Assembly: GCF_026914265.1 (NCBI RefSeq)
Contig: NC_069135.1
Span: forward strand, 20,515,639 to 20,579,638
From: Mya arenaria
Lineage: Eukaryota > Mollusca > Bivalvia > Myida > Myidae
Direction of reading: 5' to 3'
Length of the DNA stretch: 64,000 bases
Part shown: piece after piece, positions 36,880-48,862 of the stretch
How the letters are laid out: every line of letters begins with the position of its first letter
Position numbering within the stretch: the stretch's first letter is position 1
Notes under the pieces: generated by a model
The model's database searches: none
Seen by the model: only the letters and a program-made list of their open reading frames with translations
What the model was told of the DNA's origin: nothing
Made by a program: the position numbers and the translations under genes

Positions 36880-37655
36880 AAAAAATACAGAAACAAGCTC
36901 AGTAGCCAAAGGTTTAAACATTAACCCCGTTTAATGGCACAAGGTAAACGCTAAAGATATAGAACAAAAAAACAAACAAAAATTCACAAACTAGAAACAT
37001 GGAACAACAGCACAAAACTCCACAAACAGCACAGTGGTGCATATACACTATATAAAAAAACTAGGTATGTTTATCGAGGATTGTTAGGTTCCGCCTTGGA
37101 ACAGCCAGTTAAATGTATATTTACTGGAAGTGTGCACAAAACTTACAACCTTTGTGCACATTCACATTGGATTTACACAGCAGAATGACCCGCAGCTTCA
37201 AAACAGTTTCAACAAGTATTTTCATTGCTTTTAAACTTCTAAATATGTAATATTTTGGATAAGGGTGATGTTCTTGTTCCATCCATTTAATTGTTATCAG
37301 GAAAATAAGCAAAACGTAAAACATTGTACAAGTCAAGTGTCGTGTCTAAACAAAACATATAACTTACAACAGAAAATGCTTTGCCGCATATGTTACATAA
37401 CATAAATATAGAGCATAACATTTGCAATATTTATGCGAAAAACTACAGAAACAAGCTCAGTAGCAAACAGTTTACACATAAATCCGGTTTAAAGGCAATT
37501 GATAAACGCCAAAGACATCGAACGTAAAAACAAAAAATCACAAACAAGAAACATGCAAGAACAGCACAAAACCAAACAAACATCACAGTGCATACATATT
37601 ATATATAAAAAAAAACTAGGTATGTTTTTCAAGGATTGTTAGGTACCGCCTTGGT
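36880..37655. repeat. Two direct copies of a dispersed ~220-bp repeat
   Basis: Bases 36880-37107 and 37430-37655 share ACAGAAACAAGCTCAGTAGC, GTAAACGC, CACAAAAC, ACTAGGTATGTTT and GGATTGTTAGGT-CCGCCTTGG in the same order. A further partial copy lies at 49970-50085 inside a GANP intron. Shorter relatives (GGAAACTACAGGGACAAGC type) occur at 3495, 51640 and 62770, so it is a genome-dispersed family of unknown class. Confidence 0.75.
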
Positions 37656-37659
37656 ACTT

Positions 37660-38452
37660 ATTTCAGTTTGAGTCCAAGATCAGAATGTTTATGCTCTTGA
37701 CGTAGCACAGCGCTAAAGCTCGAAATATCGATTGCAATTTCATTGTCAGAATGGCTGAAACAAGGATTTAGGTGCTAACTTACATGTTTCGTAATAAAAT
37801 ACCTTATACATTGTAGTATTGTCAAAAAGACAATGTTTATTTCAGTTTGAGTACCGATATTCCCTTTTCGATATGTCCGTTATAACTTTTGATCAGACTG
37901 TTCGTGGCTCAACAATCTTGGTCAGTTTCATTCTATAGGCTGTAACAATGGCAATGGTTATTTCAGTTTCAGTACGTCTATTCCCTGTTCGTCATATCCG
38001 TTTTGACAAACGATCAGACTGTTTGTGTCCTTTATATGACACAGCGGTGGCACCAGCCTATTGTAACACGAAGTCTCGACATCTTGGCCAGTTTCTTTTG
38101 CCCATTCCTATCAATTTGCCACACGGACTTTGAGCAGGCGACATACACATATCCAAATGATGAAACACAAATTCCACATGGTTCGCGTATCTTTGCATCT
38201 GTCATTGCTGATAAAATATTGCCGTCTTTGTCCAGTATGAGGATCTGGCTATCCGTTTTACTTAGAACGTAGATTTGACATCCGTCATGGTTTACAGCGC
38301 ATTTAAAAACTCTGTTGCTATAACAATATGCATTCATATATATTCAGTCTTGTCTTCGTACAACTTTTTGACCAATTGGCCAGACTTTGTGTACTGATAG
38401 AGAGCCGCTTCAGACGTGACGTACATCTGGCTGTCATAGTAAGCGACACTGA
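37660..38452 (-). pseudogene. Exon 2 remnant of B-box gene copy 5, with two 3'-end scraps
   Basis: Two short 3'-end scraps (37660-37760 and 37836-37945) precede a longer C-terminal part (37957-38452). The longer part carries FGYVYVACSKSVWQIDRNGQ, CGICVSSFG and, after a frameshift near 38335, the AALYQYTKSGQLV region. Homology ends abruptly at 38452 where LINE sequence begins, so the coiled coil and B-box exon are missing. Confidence 0.8.
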
Positions 38453-38785
38453 ACTAACAATTTTGGATATAACTCGCTGAAGCCTTAGTGATAAAACCTT
38501 TGCTGCAATTTTGTAATCTACATTTAAAAGTGTAATTGGTCTCCAAGTTTCTATATTTGTAGGATCCCCCTTTTTGTATAATAGTGACAATATTCCTGAT
38601 TTTTGTGTGTAGCTAAGCTCTTTTTTGACGAATCCCTCATTAAGAACATTACACAGTAAAGGGCATATTAATTCCCAAAACTTTCTGTAGAATTCAACTG
38701 ATAAGCCATCGGATCCAAGGCTTTTATTACTTTTCATTGACAATTAAGCATTTTCGCATTCCTCATTAGCGAAAAAACCTTCACA
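38453..38785 (-). mobile_element. LINE reverse-transcriptase fragment
   Basis: On the minus strand the frame reads KSLGSDGLSVEFYRKFW, then LLYKKGDPTNIETWRPITLL and YKIAAKVLSLRLQRV. These are conserved blocks 1-3 of L1/Tx1-type non-LTR reverse transcriptases. A stop lies just upstream (after NEECENA) and the catalytic YxDD block is absent. The frame runs directly into the truncated B-box gene at 38452. Confidence 0.88.
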
Positions 38786-39045
38786 TAATAATGTAATTTA
38801 CTACACACGTGAGTTTTATCTTTATTCAGATTGGGATGAAAAAAGTCAAATAAGTTTCAATTTTCCCAAAAACAAAACTACTTAGAAACTCTTATTCTTC
38901 ATTTTCAAAATGATACAATTAAAAACCAAAATATGACGAATACATTCTCATGCATTCATAAAACAGGGAAATGCAAAAAAATACTTTTAATAAAGCACAT
39001 AAACACAATAGTCCCATACAATTACTTTCTGAGTGACTGATATTT

Positions 39046-39051
39046 TATTTT
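39046..39051 (-). terminator. Candidate polyadenylation signal of the small membrane-protein gene
   Basis: TTTATT on the plus strand reads AATAAA on the minus strand, about 120 nt after the TAG at 39173-39175. The position is right for a 3' end; a downstream GU-rich element was not resolved. Confidence 0.4.
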
Positions 39052-39172
39052 GTTACTTTTAATTACAAAATTCTATAAATATTAGCAATCAATACAAAAG
39101 TTCTCAATATAATCATGTACCAAAACTTGAAACATAAAATATTATAACTCAAGCATTTTAGGAATATCCATG

Positions 39173-42100
39173 CTATTTGGTACTGTTGTTGTTGCTGCGC
39201 ACAGGTTTAGCATGTGGCATCCAAACGCCATCCGGAGTCGACGGAGTTGATCTCCGGTTTCCGTAAACATTTGTCTACAAACAAATAACGATACGTACAC
39301 TGTATCAATATTCAAATGATAATCGTCATAATACATAGGTCTATTTTCATAATAACATGGTAAGGAATCACGTGACTTCAACAGGGTTCTCACATGGTTC
39401 GTCACGGGTCAAAACCGATAAACTCAAACAATTTTAAGTTACGTTAATTAAAAAAAAACGTTTTTGACAAAAAATTTTTATAAAAATATTGCTTTGCCTA
39501 TGAAAGACTGTGATATTTTCTACTTCTACCAGTGTGGAATATTTTAGATTTGATTGTAGTTTAGCGATGCAATCCTTGGCCAAAATTTCACGGCGCATAC
39601 AGCGTTGCATTATCAAAAGTTGAAATGTGATCACCCCGTTATAGTCACGTGATTCCTCACCTTAAATGATACATGTAAATAAATATAATCACTTTGTCAT
39701 ATGCACCATAACTCACTAATTATTCATGGAAATGGGATGCTACCTCACTATCCACTTAGGATAGCAGTAGTTAATTGAGTTGTCAACATGTGGCATTTCA
39801 AAGATTGGTCTTTGTGTTACTGGTTTTCTGGAGGAGAAGTCTACAGGCGTATACAATTTCATTTCCATTCATGAGCATATTAAGGAGAAATGGTGTATAG
39901 CTATCTAAGCTTGAGGCAAACTGAGAAGCCCTCATCCCATGTATCGTTCAAGATGTTCTTTTAAAATTTTGTCAAGTACAAATGACCTTTGATTTCAACA
40001 AACATACACAGTCAAAAAGGATCAGCTATTAATGAAAACTGTGATAGCTTTATTTTCCAGCAAGACCTTGGTACATTATGTATAATGATGAACGTTGATT
40101 GATATATTTATTCATAATTAAACAAACAGTTCAAATACGAGTATATGTACAGAATATTTAGGTTTTTTAAAAGGAAACTGTAGCGATGGTTGAAAACTCT
40201 TCCAAACCGGGATAGGATCATCTTCTCTGAAATGATACAGAACATTCCAGTCACATTTTAACAAACGAAATAGCCTCATAAAAGTGAAATGTATTTATAA
40301 AATGGACCTTAGTCAATAGGCAACGTTCAGTATTCACATTGAAAAATTGTTTAAATGGATGATCTATTAAAACGTTAGTTGTATTGATGTGACTGAAATA
40401 TCAAGTACCATTTTAGGGAGATGTAAACTATTTCAACTCAAATTGTACACGTATGTCATACCTAAAAGTGTATACTTAAGTAACTACTAAATATTTACAG
40501 ATGACCACGACTTACATATGATATTTGTCCATCCGGTCTATGCGATACAATCGCTGGTCGGCAACACCAACAGCCAATGTGATCGGTGTCGTCCGTTGGC
40601 CTACGCAGTGCCCCTACCCCCAAAATGTTTCCAGTCCAGCATCTGCAATATAAGAAATTAATTCATAAATCGGAGGAGAGGCATGATTTTGCGATGGAAA
40701 TATATAGAAAGAACACCGCTCCCCCCCCCCAAAAAAAAACATGAGCATCGTTAGGACTGTTTAAAACGGTAGTTGGAGAGGGGTAATAGTAAAAATATAA
40801 AGTATAAAGGGGTAAAAATATTTCAGTTAAAATGATTGGCGTTGCGCATGTCATTTTAAACATGTGTACCAAGTGTCGTGTGAATATATGGAACGGTCTT
40901 TCAATTTAAACCAAAAACTAGTTTTTTTGTTCTAAATCTCCGTTTCAAACGACATCAAAGCACCAAATACTATGCAGACGTTCGTAAAACAGCAGAAGTG
41001 AATGTTTCGTATTGATCAAATTACGCGCAAAAATAATGGAATAACATACCCGCACATTCTCATACAACAGAGCGTCAAGCAGGTGAGGAGCAACAATGCC
41101 GCAGCCACCGCTGTGATACCAAGCACAACCTGCAGCCATACCGGTACTGCAATAATAATGGTAAAATTGTGGATACACACGGTAGGTGAGGCCGATGGAA
41201 CAATAACTACAATTACGTCTTCATTAAACTGAAAGTCAGACCCAACAAAGGCAATGTGTGACAAATGGTATCACCTGACCACAGCCTGTCCGAGGCGGCA
41301 GATCCAAATAGTCATGAATTACTTGAGTAGTATGAAAAATACATATATTTTGAAGCTGAATCAAAACAAAGCGGTCATAACAAAGCTCAAATTGCACTAA
41401 GTTTATTATGTAAAACATCATTCCACGAAATATGATGTTGTTCCTTTCTGTAGCTTTTCATGGATCGAATTGTATTTTTTAACTTTGGCATTTTACTTAT
41501 TTAGAAAGTGAAGAAAATCTGTATAGGCACTCTGTATGATAGAACACCATTTATGAATAAGAACAAAACCTTGAGGCGTTGAATGAAATTCGTTTGATTT
41601 GGTGAAATATGTGTCCATCATAAACTAAATACTTACTGTCATTTGTGTACATAACAATTTGTGGTCCAGTTGCATTAGTCGCCATTTTGATATGTTTAAA
41701 CACTTTCCCCCTAATAATCCACTTAGTTTTCACAAAATGGAACGAAAAATAATTACATCATATGTCTTGTATATTTTAAAATGTCGAATTAGTATCACAT
41801 ATATTTAATTAAAGCCTCGAAATACATAATTATTCTCAAAAATGATTCAGATGATTATCTACACGTTACAATTCAAGTTAAAAATTAATTTGGCAACTGC
41901 GAAACAAATGAACGGCTTCTTAAAACACACTTGAAAATCAATTAATGAAGATATCATGAATAGTTTCTAATCAGGGAGAACACATAAATAAACATTCTCA
42001 AAAGCCCCATAGTGAATAACGTTTTGTTCATTTCAAGATAAACTGGAATTTAATGGAATCGCGTCGGAAATAAGCTGCTCCTAGTTGCATGTCAACATGT

Positions 42101-42594
42101 TCTCTAGATTTTGAATCAGAGTTATAAATATGTTTAGATTAAACAAAATTTAGTTCAGTGTTCACGCTTATGTCTCCACCAATGTGCTTACATGTGTGCT
42201 TTTGTATGTTAGAAAGCTTCTAAAGAAAATTCCATTCAGTAGTTAATGTCGATTTTACTGTTAAGCAAACGCCAAAATAGCATTTTTTTTATTTGATTTC
42301 AATTCAAAAAAATACAATAACGTAGTTACAATAAAAACAATTCAATCCATGACATTTATTGTTTTCAATAACCATAGTGCTCAGATAAAATAAAACAATA
42401 TATAACCCATTCTTACTGAAAATAAAACAAAACTCGCATTTTACCCTATATACAATTATATAAGTTGTTAAATACCGATGAATATGTTTTTTTTATAATG
42501 ATAGACGATAATAAAGAAAAATAAATAGAATAAAATACTTACTGTCATTTGTGTATAGGTAAATCAAAGGAGATGGACTAGGGGTAGATGCCAT
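39173..42594 (-). CDS. Small single-pass membrane protein, Cys-rich, with two alternative first exons (unrecognised family)
   Basis: Four exons assemble on the minus strand with matching phases. The first exon is 1a (41685-41637) or 1b (42594-42543), both ending YTND plus one base at an identical ACA/GTAAGT donor. Then come exon 2 (41146-41050, acceptor TTATTATTGCAG, phase 1), exon 3 (40642-40516, phase 2, donor CATAT/GTAAGT) and exon 4 (39274-39173, phase 0, TAG stop). The products are 124 or 125 aa. Residues about 18-43 are one hydrophobic helix (PVWLQVVLGITAVAAALLLL). There is no cleavable signal peptide; the N-terminus is short, and form 1a has an NAT glycosylation sequon. Positive charge follows the helix, suggesting N-out, C-in. 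The C-terminal side has paired Cys (LCCMRMCGCW, GCWCCRP) and a Ser/Pro/Asn-rich tail. I do not recognise the family. Confidence 0.7.
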
Positions 42595-43799
42595 TTTCAC
42601 GTTATCAAAATGCGCGAGTTTTATATTGTCTCCTTTTTTGCTCCTTTCTCTAATGAAACTATAACTTGAATTCAAAATCCATTCTCTCGAGTTGAATGTG
42701 TTTTATTAAGTTTTAGAAATCCCTTTGAAAAACTCGTTTAATATTATTTATAAGGTACCATAAAATTAAGTCTTAGAGTGACATAAGCAGTGTGCTTAAG
42801 CTTTAGCATGTACTGTTAAATGAAAATGCCGTGAAAATGTCTTTGAAAAGGTTTATTTAAGTATACATGTAAATGTATGAATAACGACTTGAACCCTCTG
42901 ATATGTCATGAAATGTATCTTATCTTGGGATACAGTCAACAGAACATTATCAACGAGTAAATAAGTAAATATCTATGTCCGGTTACATTTCGTCAACTGA
43001 TAGTCAAGCAAGGTAAAACCTTCCTGTCCGGCTTGGAGACTATCAACTTAATATATAAATTATAGAGATCGATCGTTGACTTTCTGAAGCAAACAAGCAG
43101 ATGATTTATTTTACTATTATTTAGTAATGAGATTACTTTCTCACACTGATGATGATGTTCTTGTTAATTAAAAAGGCGGTGTGCAGGTTATCTTTGTATA
43201 CACTGAATATGAAGTGTCACAAACGATGACCAATTTAGTAAATTTTATTATTTTTAAAATACAGTTAAATAATAGTGCGTCAGAGGCTTCTTGAAATGGT
43301 CAGAAAGGTAGGGTAGTGTGCGTTTTTTAACAAATAAACCTGCCATAAACATGTATCACCTGAAGGGTAGTGATTCGAAAACAAATTCGTCCTTATCGAA
43401 AGCTCTATAAAACAATATCAAGGCATGCAAGAAAGCAAGATTACTAAATTCGAGTTCATTATATTTGTTAAAATGATACTGAATGTTAAAGTTTTTCACA
43501 GTGAATATCACAGCAACCTCGATACTTCTGTGGAATTTCTCCTCGACTTTGTTAATCTTAAAAGTAAACAGTGGACTGAGAAAGCAAATGAATGCTAGTT
43601 AAAACCTTTCAACTTGGGACATATTATGGCAACATCAAAATACTACTACCAGAAATAATAATGTCCGAAAATGATGCATATATGTCATATCCAACATAAG
43701 TATGTGTGTGTTTATATCTGTATATGTATGTGTTTATGTTTATGTATATGCATATAAAAATATAATCACCCAAATACCATTCATTGCATTGTTGAAATC
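42595..43799. other. Intergenic, no gene supported
   Basis: AT-rich DNA upstream of exon 1b with only chance ORFs. The promoter of form 1b should lie near the left edge of this stretch, but no clear core element was recognised. A TATGTRTGT-rich low-complexity patch lies at 43695-43760. Confidence 0.5.
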
Positions 43800-43978
43800 T
43801 TGACTATTGTAAGTTTTGCTATGTTATATACGTTGTCTGTAGTGCACGAAAGTGCATATATATGTATGAATATTTACACATGTTTTGTAATTGTCGCCAA
43901 TTTTGTATGATATTTGGCCGCATGGGTCTATGATCTTCTGGTAAATAAATGATCTGTTCTGTTCTTTATTTCTTATTT
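43800..43978 (+). mobile_element. Possible LINE 3' tail
   Basis: The stretch ends with TAAATAAATGATCTGTTCTG followed by a second TTCTG unit. Short terminal tandem units after a non-coding tail are typical of CR1/L2-type non-LTR elements. No coding part is attached. Confidence 0.35.
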
Positions 43979-43994
43979 ACGTGAAGTTTTATTT

Positions 43995-45830
43995 GAGTAT
44001 GCGATTATGCTATATGTGATTTGCTGAAATATGGATTCCCAATCGGCTATTGCATAACGTTTTGTCGGAGACATTGGAACGCGTCGACGCCCAGGAGAAC
44101 ATCAAGAAGGCATGCTTCCATTCCACAACCATGGTTTTTTCTTGGAATCTTGCTGGATTCTGAGCTCATGGAGCTTCGCATCACCCATGAAAGGATATAC
44201 GAGATCCGCAACCTATTTCCGGTTTGGATGCAACTTAAATACGCCTCTAAGATCAACTACAATCTTTGTTAGGAAAATTGCAATTCGTCGGTAAATGTGT
44301 TAAGGCTAGTCGTGTGTTTATTTTACGTATTTCTATGTTTTTACGTAGTCTCAACATGGAAAATCATAAAGTGAGATTAAATTCGAAATTCAGAAAGGAA
44401 ATAGTGTGTTGGATAAATTACTTTACAAATTAATATTGTGGTCGAGTAAATTGATAGGTAGAAAGATTTCTATTTTTTGTGATAATGAAGCAGTGTGTTG
44501 TGTGCTAACTTCTGCTAAAACTAAAGATGTAGTGTTACTTCAATGTTTGCGAGAGGGTTTTTTTCTCACGTGTACTCGCGAGTTCGAGATTCGCGCCATC
44601 TACCTGACTTCCGCGGACAACAGACTCGCGGATCTACTAACCCGTTGGCACAATGATGCACACCTATATAAGAGTCAGTTTCCTATAGAAACTTCAACAT
44701 TGTATACACAGTAGATTAACGTGGATGAATCATTGTTCATGTTTGAGAATAGATGGTGATGCGCGTATTGCATCTTTAGACACTTTTCACTTGTACAGGT
44801 GTTTGAGGCAACTATTGATTTTATTCTGTTTACATTATCAGTAATCATGGTAATGCTTATTTCTATTTGAAAACTTATATTTGTCAAAATCAGCTACATT
44901 TCATTTCATAGACTTAATTCATTTCTCGCTTCTAGTTTTCTGAGTATAATTGAATAATTTGTTTGTTTTATTTTGTTTTGTGTGAATACCACACAGTTTC
45001 ATTTAAAATATTTTTGTGTGTTTTCTTTTTATCATCAGATGTTGCTAACGAAGATTCTAGTGGCCTTTATTGTCTCCGCCGTCAGTTATAATTTACTCAG
45101 AAATCAGCTTTTGCTCTTGTAACTTACAAAACTCTTGAGACGCAAATTCGTTCCTTTTTATTGTTTTGTGAATATTACGACTTAAAGAATATCCTGTATC
45201 TGTAGAAACATTATGTTTGTACGCTCAGTTTTTAAGTAGAAGTATGAAGTCTGTTCAATCAATCAATAACTATATCTATGGTGTACGTTTATATCACATT
45301 TTCAGGGGATTTGTATTTCCCGACATTTTTAATATTTCTTTACAGATGACTTTTAGAGGTCTAGCTAAGGTTTGTGTCATTCTCCTCATCAGGCACCTCC
45401 GATTACGCCTGGTATATTGCTTGATATCAGAGACGTTATTGATATAGAAAATCCTTTTTACGCCACTGTTTGGTGTGTACTTTTATATGATGTATAGAAA
45501 ATCGACTATTGTGCCTCCTACGAAATTGTCTTTTGGTGACACTCATTAGATCCTCGGTTAAGTGTCGAAGAGTCTCATTCTATAGTTTTGCTTGATGCAA
45601 GTAAGCTTGACAGAACTTTTAAATACATCATGGAGCCTCTGAGTATACTTTACATTCTTTTAGAAGAGGAGGTGCATCTTTTTACGTTAAGTGTGGAGTT
45701 CCTGGTGAACTTGTTCAATTATTTGGCAACTGGAAGTCGGACTGCTGTTTACGTTATTTACGTTTTTCTGATGAATCTTTGATTCAGACCGCTAGACATG
45801 TAGCTCTGTCAATTTATATTTTTGGCCGAT
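43995..45830 (+). mobile_element. Degenerate Ngaro/DIRS-type tyrosine-recombinase retroelement (RT end, RNase H, recombinase)
   Basis: In order on the plus strand: DLLKYGFPIGY from the start of the RT region; after a deletion, FFLGILLDSELMELRI from the RT end (about 44137-44220); RNase H with IFCDNEAVCCVL and NRLADLLTRW (44406-44714); and a recombinase with an N-terminal SAM-like part (AFALVTYKTLETQIRSF, AQFLSRSMKS, from about 45100). The recombinase ends RRGGASFYVKCGVPGEL and FGNWKSDCCLRYLRF (about 45665-45775), the Arg-containing and final Tyr boxes. Stops and frameshifts interrupt all parts and most of the RT is missing, so the copy is dead. Confidence 0.88.
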
Positions 45831-45843
45831 TTTTGTTTTGGGT

Positions 45844-46325
45844 GATTTGGCTGCTATTGTTCTGTATGTGTAATAATTATGCAGCCTTTTTTCGGCCAAA
45901 ATAAAATATATTTTCATATCAATTGTTTTAATTATTCCCGAAATAATGTGCAATTTTTGCTTCAAAAATCTTAATTATAAGGGAGAAAGCTCTTGTAGCT
46001 CTAGTACCTTTAATTCCTTTTCGGTAATTCTTCGCTTGATTTCCTTAATTTGGCGCTCACATTCGTTGTTAGAATTCAAGTCGCGAGAACGGTCGTCGAA
46101 TATTTTTACCCTCCCTCCCGCCCTTCATGCACTGTATTGTAATATATTGTAATTTTGTCATTTATTTGTAATTACATGTACTGTGTTTTTATTCATATTT
46201 CCCCGATTTAAGGGAGATTTGGCTGCTATTGTTCTGTATCATTGTGTGTAATAATTATGCAGCCTTTTTTCGGCCAAAATGAAATATATTTTCATATCAA
46301 TTGTTTTAATTATTCCCAAAATAAT
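45844..46325 (+). repeat. Split direct repeats of the Ngaro element (B1-A2-B2)
   Basis: B1 (45844-45947) and B2 (46216-46325) are about 95% identical direct repeats that start GATTTGGCTGCTATTG and include GCAGCCTTTTTTCGGCC. They are separated by 268 bp (the A2 segment). This B1-A2-B2 layout behind the recombinase is diagnostic of Ngaro-like elements. The matching A1 at the 5' end was not found, consistent with 5' truncation. Confidence 0.85.
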
Positions 46326-47337
46326 TAAATAAAACAAAAATGATTCAATAAAAGTTCTTATTTGTGAAAATAAAGTCGTTGACATTTAAAGTTATTACAT
46401 CAAATTGCCAGTGAGACGCTTAACGTAGGCATAGGACTTAAGTTGGGAAAAGACTTCACATGTTTATAAATACCGGCCCTGTCATTTTGTTTATACAGGA
46501 CTCAATTACTGTATTATTTTTATAACTCTTTAATACAAGCATTCAATTTATATACAAAAACTTTACAATGTACTGATAAAGTACTATTGTTGTTTTTTTT
46601 AATTCAAATTTAATTTCAAATTGACTTGGAATTTGAAAAACGAGAGTGCAATTTCATGTTATCTTGAAACGTATTTGTATGCATGAAATGAAGGGTTCCG
46701 TTTACGAGTGCAACAAATTGATATCATTGTAGTCGTTAATCATGTAGTATTGACTTAAAGCCAGAAACTTGCTTAGGAGGCATTGCAAAATCAAAATAAT
46801 AAATGTTTATATTGGTGTTGACATCTGAATAAATCACCTACAGACTACTCAAGTAAAGCCACTTCGTGTCCGTTCCATATTTCAAAATCAAAATAACAAT
46901 AAATTATCAGAAGAATGAAATGCAATGTTAACTATCTGAATACATATGTAATATTGAACAAATCTAAATCTAAATTGATCTCAATATTTTCAATCATGGG
47001 GCATTCAAACTTCGAGCCCAGGCTATATTATTACTCAATGAGTAACAGGAGATGGTGATCGCACATCGAACGCATAAATGCATCGTAAATGTAAGTTTGT
47101 TTGTGCTATACTGCTGTATGTAAAATACAACTGCAAAGCAAAACCAATTAAAATAACATGTTTCAAAAATGGCAATGACCCTGTTTATACAACTTTATTT
47201 CGAACTTAAATGTCAAAGCATTATATTCAAGGGTAAAGGAAACAATATAAATACAAAATCAACGAAATCACATGGTTTTATCCTTCTTCAATTTGCGTTT
47301 GTTTTTTGTTTTTCAAATAGAATAAGCGCCAACTATA
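46326..47337. other. Intergenic, nothing recognised
   Basis: AT-rich DNA between two retroelement remnants. Short ORFs only. Confidence 0.5.
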
Positions 47338-47801
47338 ATGATTTCAAGACGTATGTTCGACCTTCTGTACGCCTCATCTGTCTGTTTCCCTCACTCTGAG
47401 TGTCACATCAACCAACTAGAAAAAGTCCAACGTCGCAGGGCACGATTCGTAAAACATAACTACGCCCGAACAAGCTGTGCCACCGATATGCTTATCGACC
47501 TCAAATGGGACACCCCCAACACCAGCGAGAACAACCATACTTTTCAAGAATTTCACAATATTGCGGATATTACACCAGATCCCTCACTCATCAATGCTAA
47601 GTCTACCAGACGGCAAAACCAACGCTTCAGCGAATTCTGAGCCCGCACTTCCACCTAACAAACGTTTTTTTCCCCGCAACAATCCTGCTTTGGAACAAGA
47701 TGTCCCAGGACGTTGTTGACCAGTCCCGCATGGATGCCTACCAGTCAGCTCTAGCCAGCAAACATAAAATATTAGTCACGAGATGTTTTTATCTTATTTA
47801 A
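47338..47801 (+). mobile_element. LINE C-terminal fragment (CR1/Jockey-like)
   Basis: The frame at 47338-47640 has YASSVCFPHSECHINQLEKV followed by QRRRARFV and a short HNYAR block, the C-terminal signature of many non-LTR ORF2 proteins. A frameshift near 47640 moves the end into another frame with FFPATILLWNKMSQDVVD, where the family normally has FFPRTIRLWN. The stop is near 47799-47801. The rest of the element is absent. Confidence 0.85.
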
Positions 47802-48490
47802 AACTTGTAAATACTGGAATTTGTATTTTGAAAACAGCAATCCTGTCTGCTGCGTATGAATATACGGTTTTAGCCAATTGCAAGTAAACTCCTACTGGAG
47901 TGATGCAATCACTTTAGATGATGATGACAACACAGTTAACGACCGCTCAGCAACGGGTTTGGCAGTTCTTTAATATTAACACATTACCAGGTTTTATTCA
48001 GCAAGAATCTACGTAAAGACTATGTCAACAAATATCCTATGTGTATGTTTTTGTAATGTAAGTGTAACTTGAAACATGGATGTGTTCAAAGGGCACTCGA
48101 CGCCTGATATTTAGAAATATACAATTTAAGTCAAGGTGGTCACACAAACATTTACCAATGAAGATATTTGATAGTTGTTAACTATATTTGTTGTCCTCAA
48201 GTGTTCTGTCTTGTTGCCTTTATCATTGCGCCGTTGAAAAGTATCTTGGTTAAATTCCAAGCTAGTGGGCTTGTCCTTGCAGTTCCCAGGTTGTTGTTTT
48301 TTAAACCAGAGTTACACACACCATGAATTGTCTACCTAATATATTTCACATACTTTAATGTTACATCTAAAAACAGGATTGCAATGAACACAACTTTGTA
48401 TTATAGATGTGAACGTCAGTGATAGAATAATCATTTCTGTTTTCTACTGACCTAAACTTAAGGATGCTAGACATTTAACAACATCGAATG
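47802..48490. other. Intergenic, nothing recognised
   Basis: No coding signature or clear repeat was seen between the LINE fragment and the TTAA-flanked MITE. Confidence 0.5.
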
Positions 48491-48494
48491 TTAA

Positions 48495-48862
48495 TGGGAC
48501 TCTCTCGTATTTTGCTACCAATTATTTCCCCGGTAATCCATCTGAAAACACTATTTTACTCTTTGATACTAAAATCGCAGAAATTAAAAAAAACCAAAAC
48601 TGGTACAGTCCAAAACTGACAACAAAACCTCACGCCCACAAGGACTTATACACGAAATACTGATAACCTTTAAGCATTTTGTTGAATCCTGTTACTAAAA
48701 CTATTCAAAATGATGGACTTCATAGACAATATTTGAGCATATATCAACATTTGTTGAAGGGTTACAACCGTCAGTATCTTAGTTTTAACAATCCTAATGA
48801 ATTTCCATCCTTTATTTAGGCATACAAAACAAGGCATCTTACAAAAACATGAGAGAGTCCCT
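48495..48862. mobile_element. TTAA-flanked MITE with GGGACTCTCTC termini
   Basis: TTAA at 48491-48494 and at 48863-48866 flank termini TGGGACTCTCTCGT and the complement of AGGGACTCTCTCAT. The TTAA target and short inverted ends fit a piggyBac-dependent MITE. No ORF of its own. Confidence 0.75.

Larger units (their letters stand above)
33736..37655. other. Second copy of the 17.3-19.3 kb block plus extra repeats; no gene
   Basis: Homology with 17346-19250 runs to about 35100, then after a locus-specific stretch (35110-35650) resumes at 35680-35950 (ACGTTAAGAAATGATAAAGC, TTTGATCAACTGCAGCACT). The locus-specific stretch is GC-richer and its ORFs have no recognisable domain. Repeats at 36291-36432 and 36880-37655 are listed separately. 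Confidence 0.6.

Noticed and set aside
41264-41290. Alternative acceptors for exon 2 of the membrane gene (CAG before GTGATACC and CAG before TTTAATG)
   Set aside because: Joined to the YTND donor in phase 1, both give an early stop. The acceptor at 41147-41148 is the only one that reads through the transmembrane segment.
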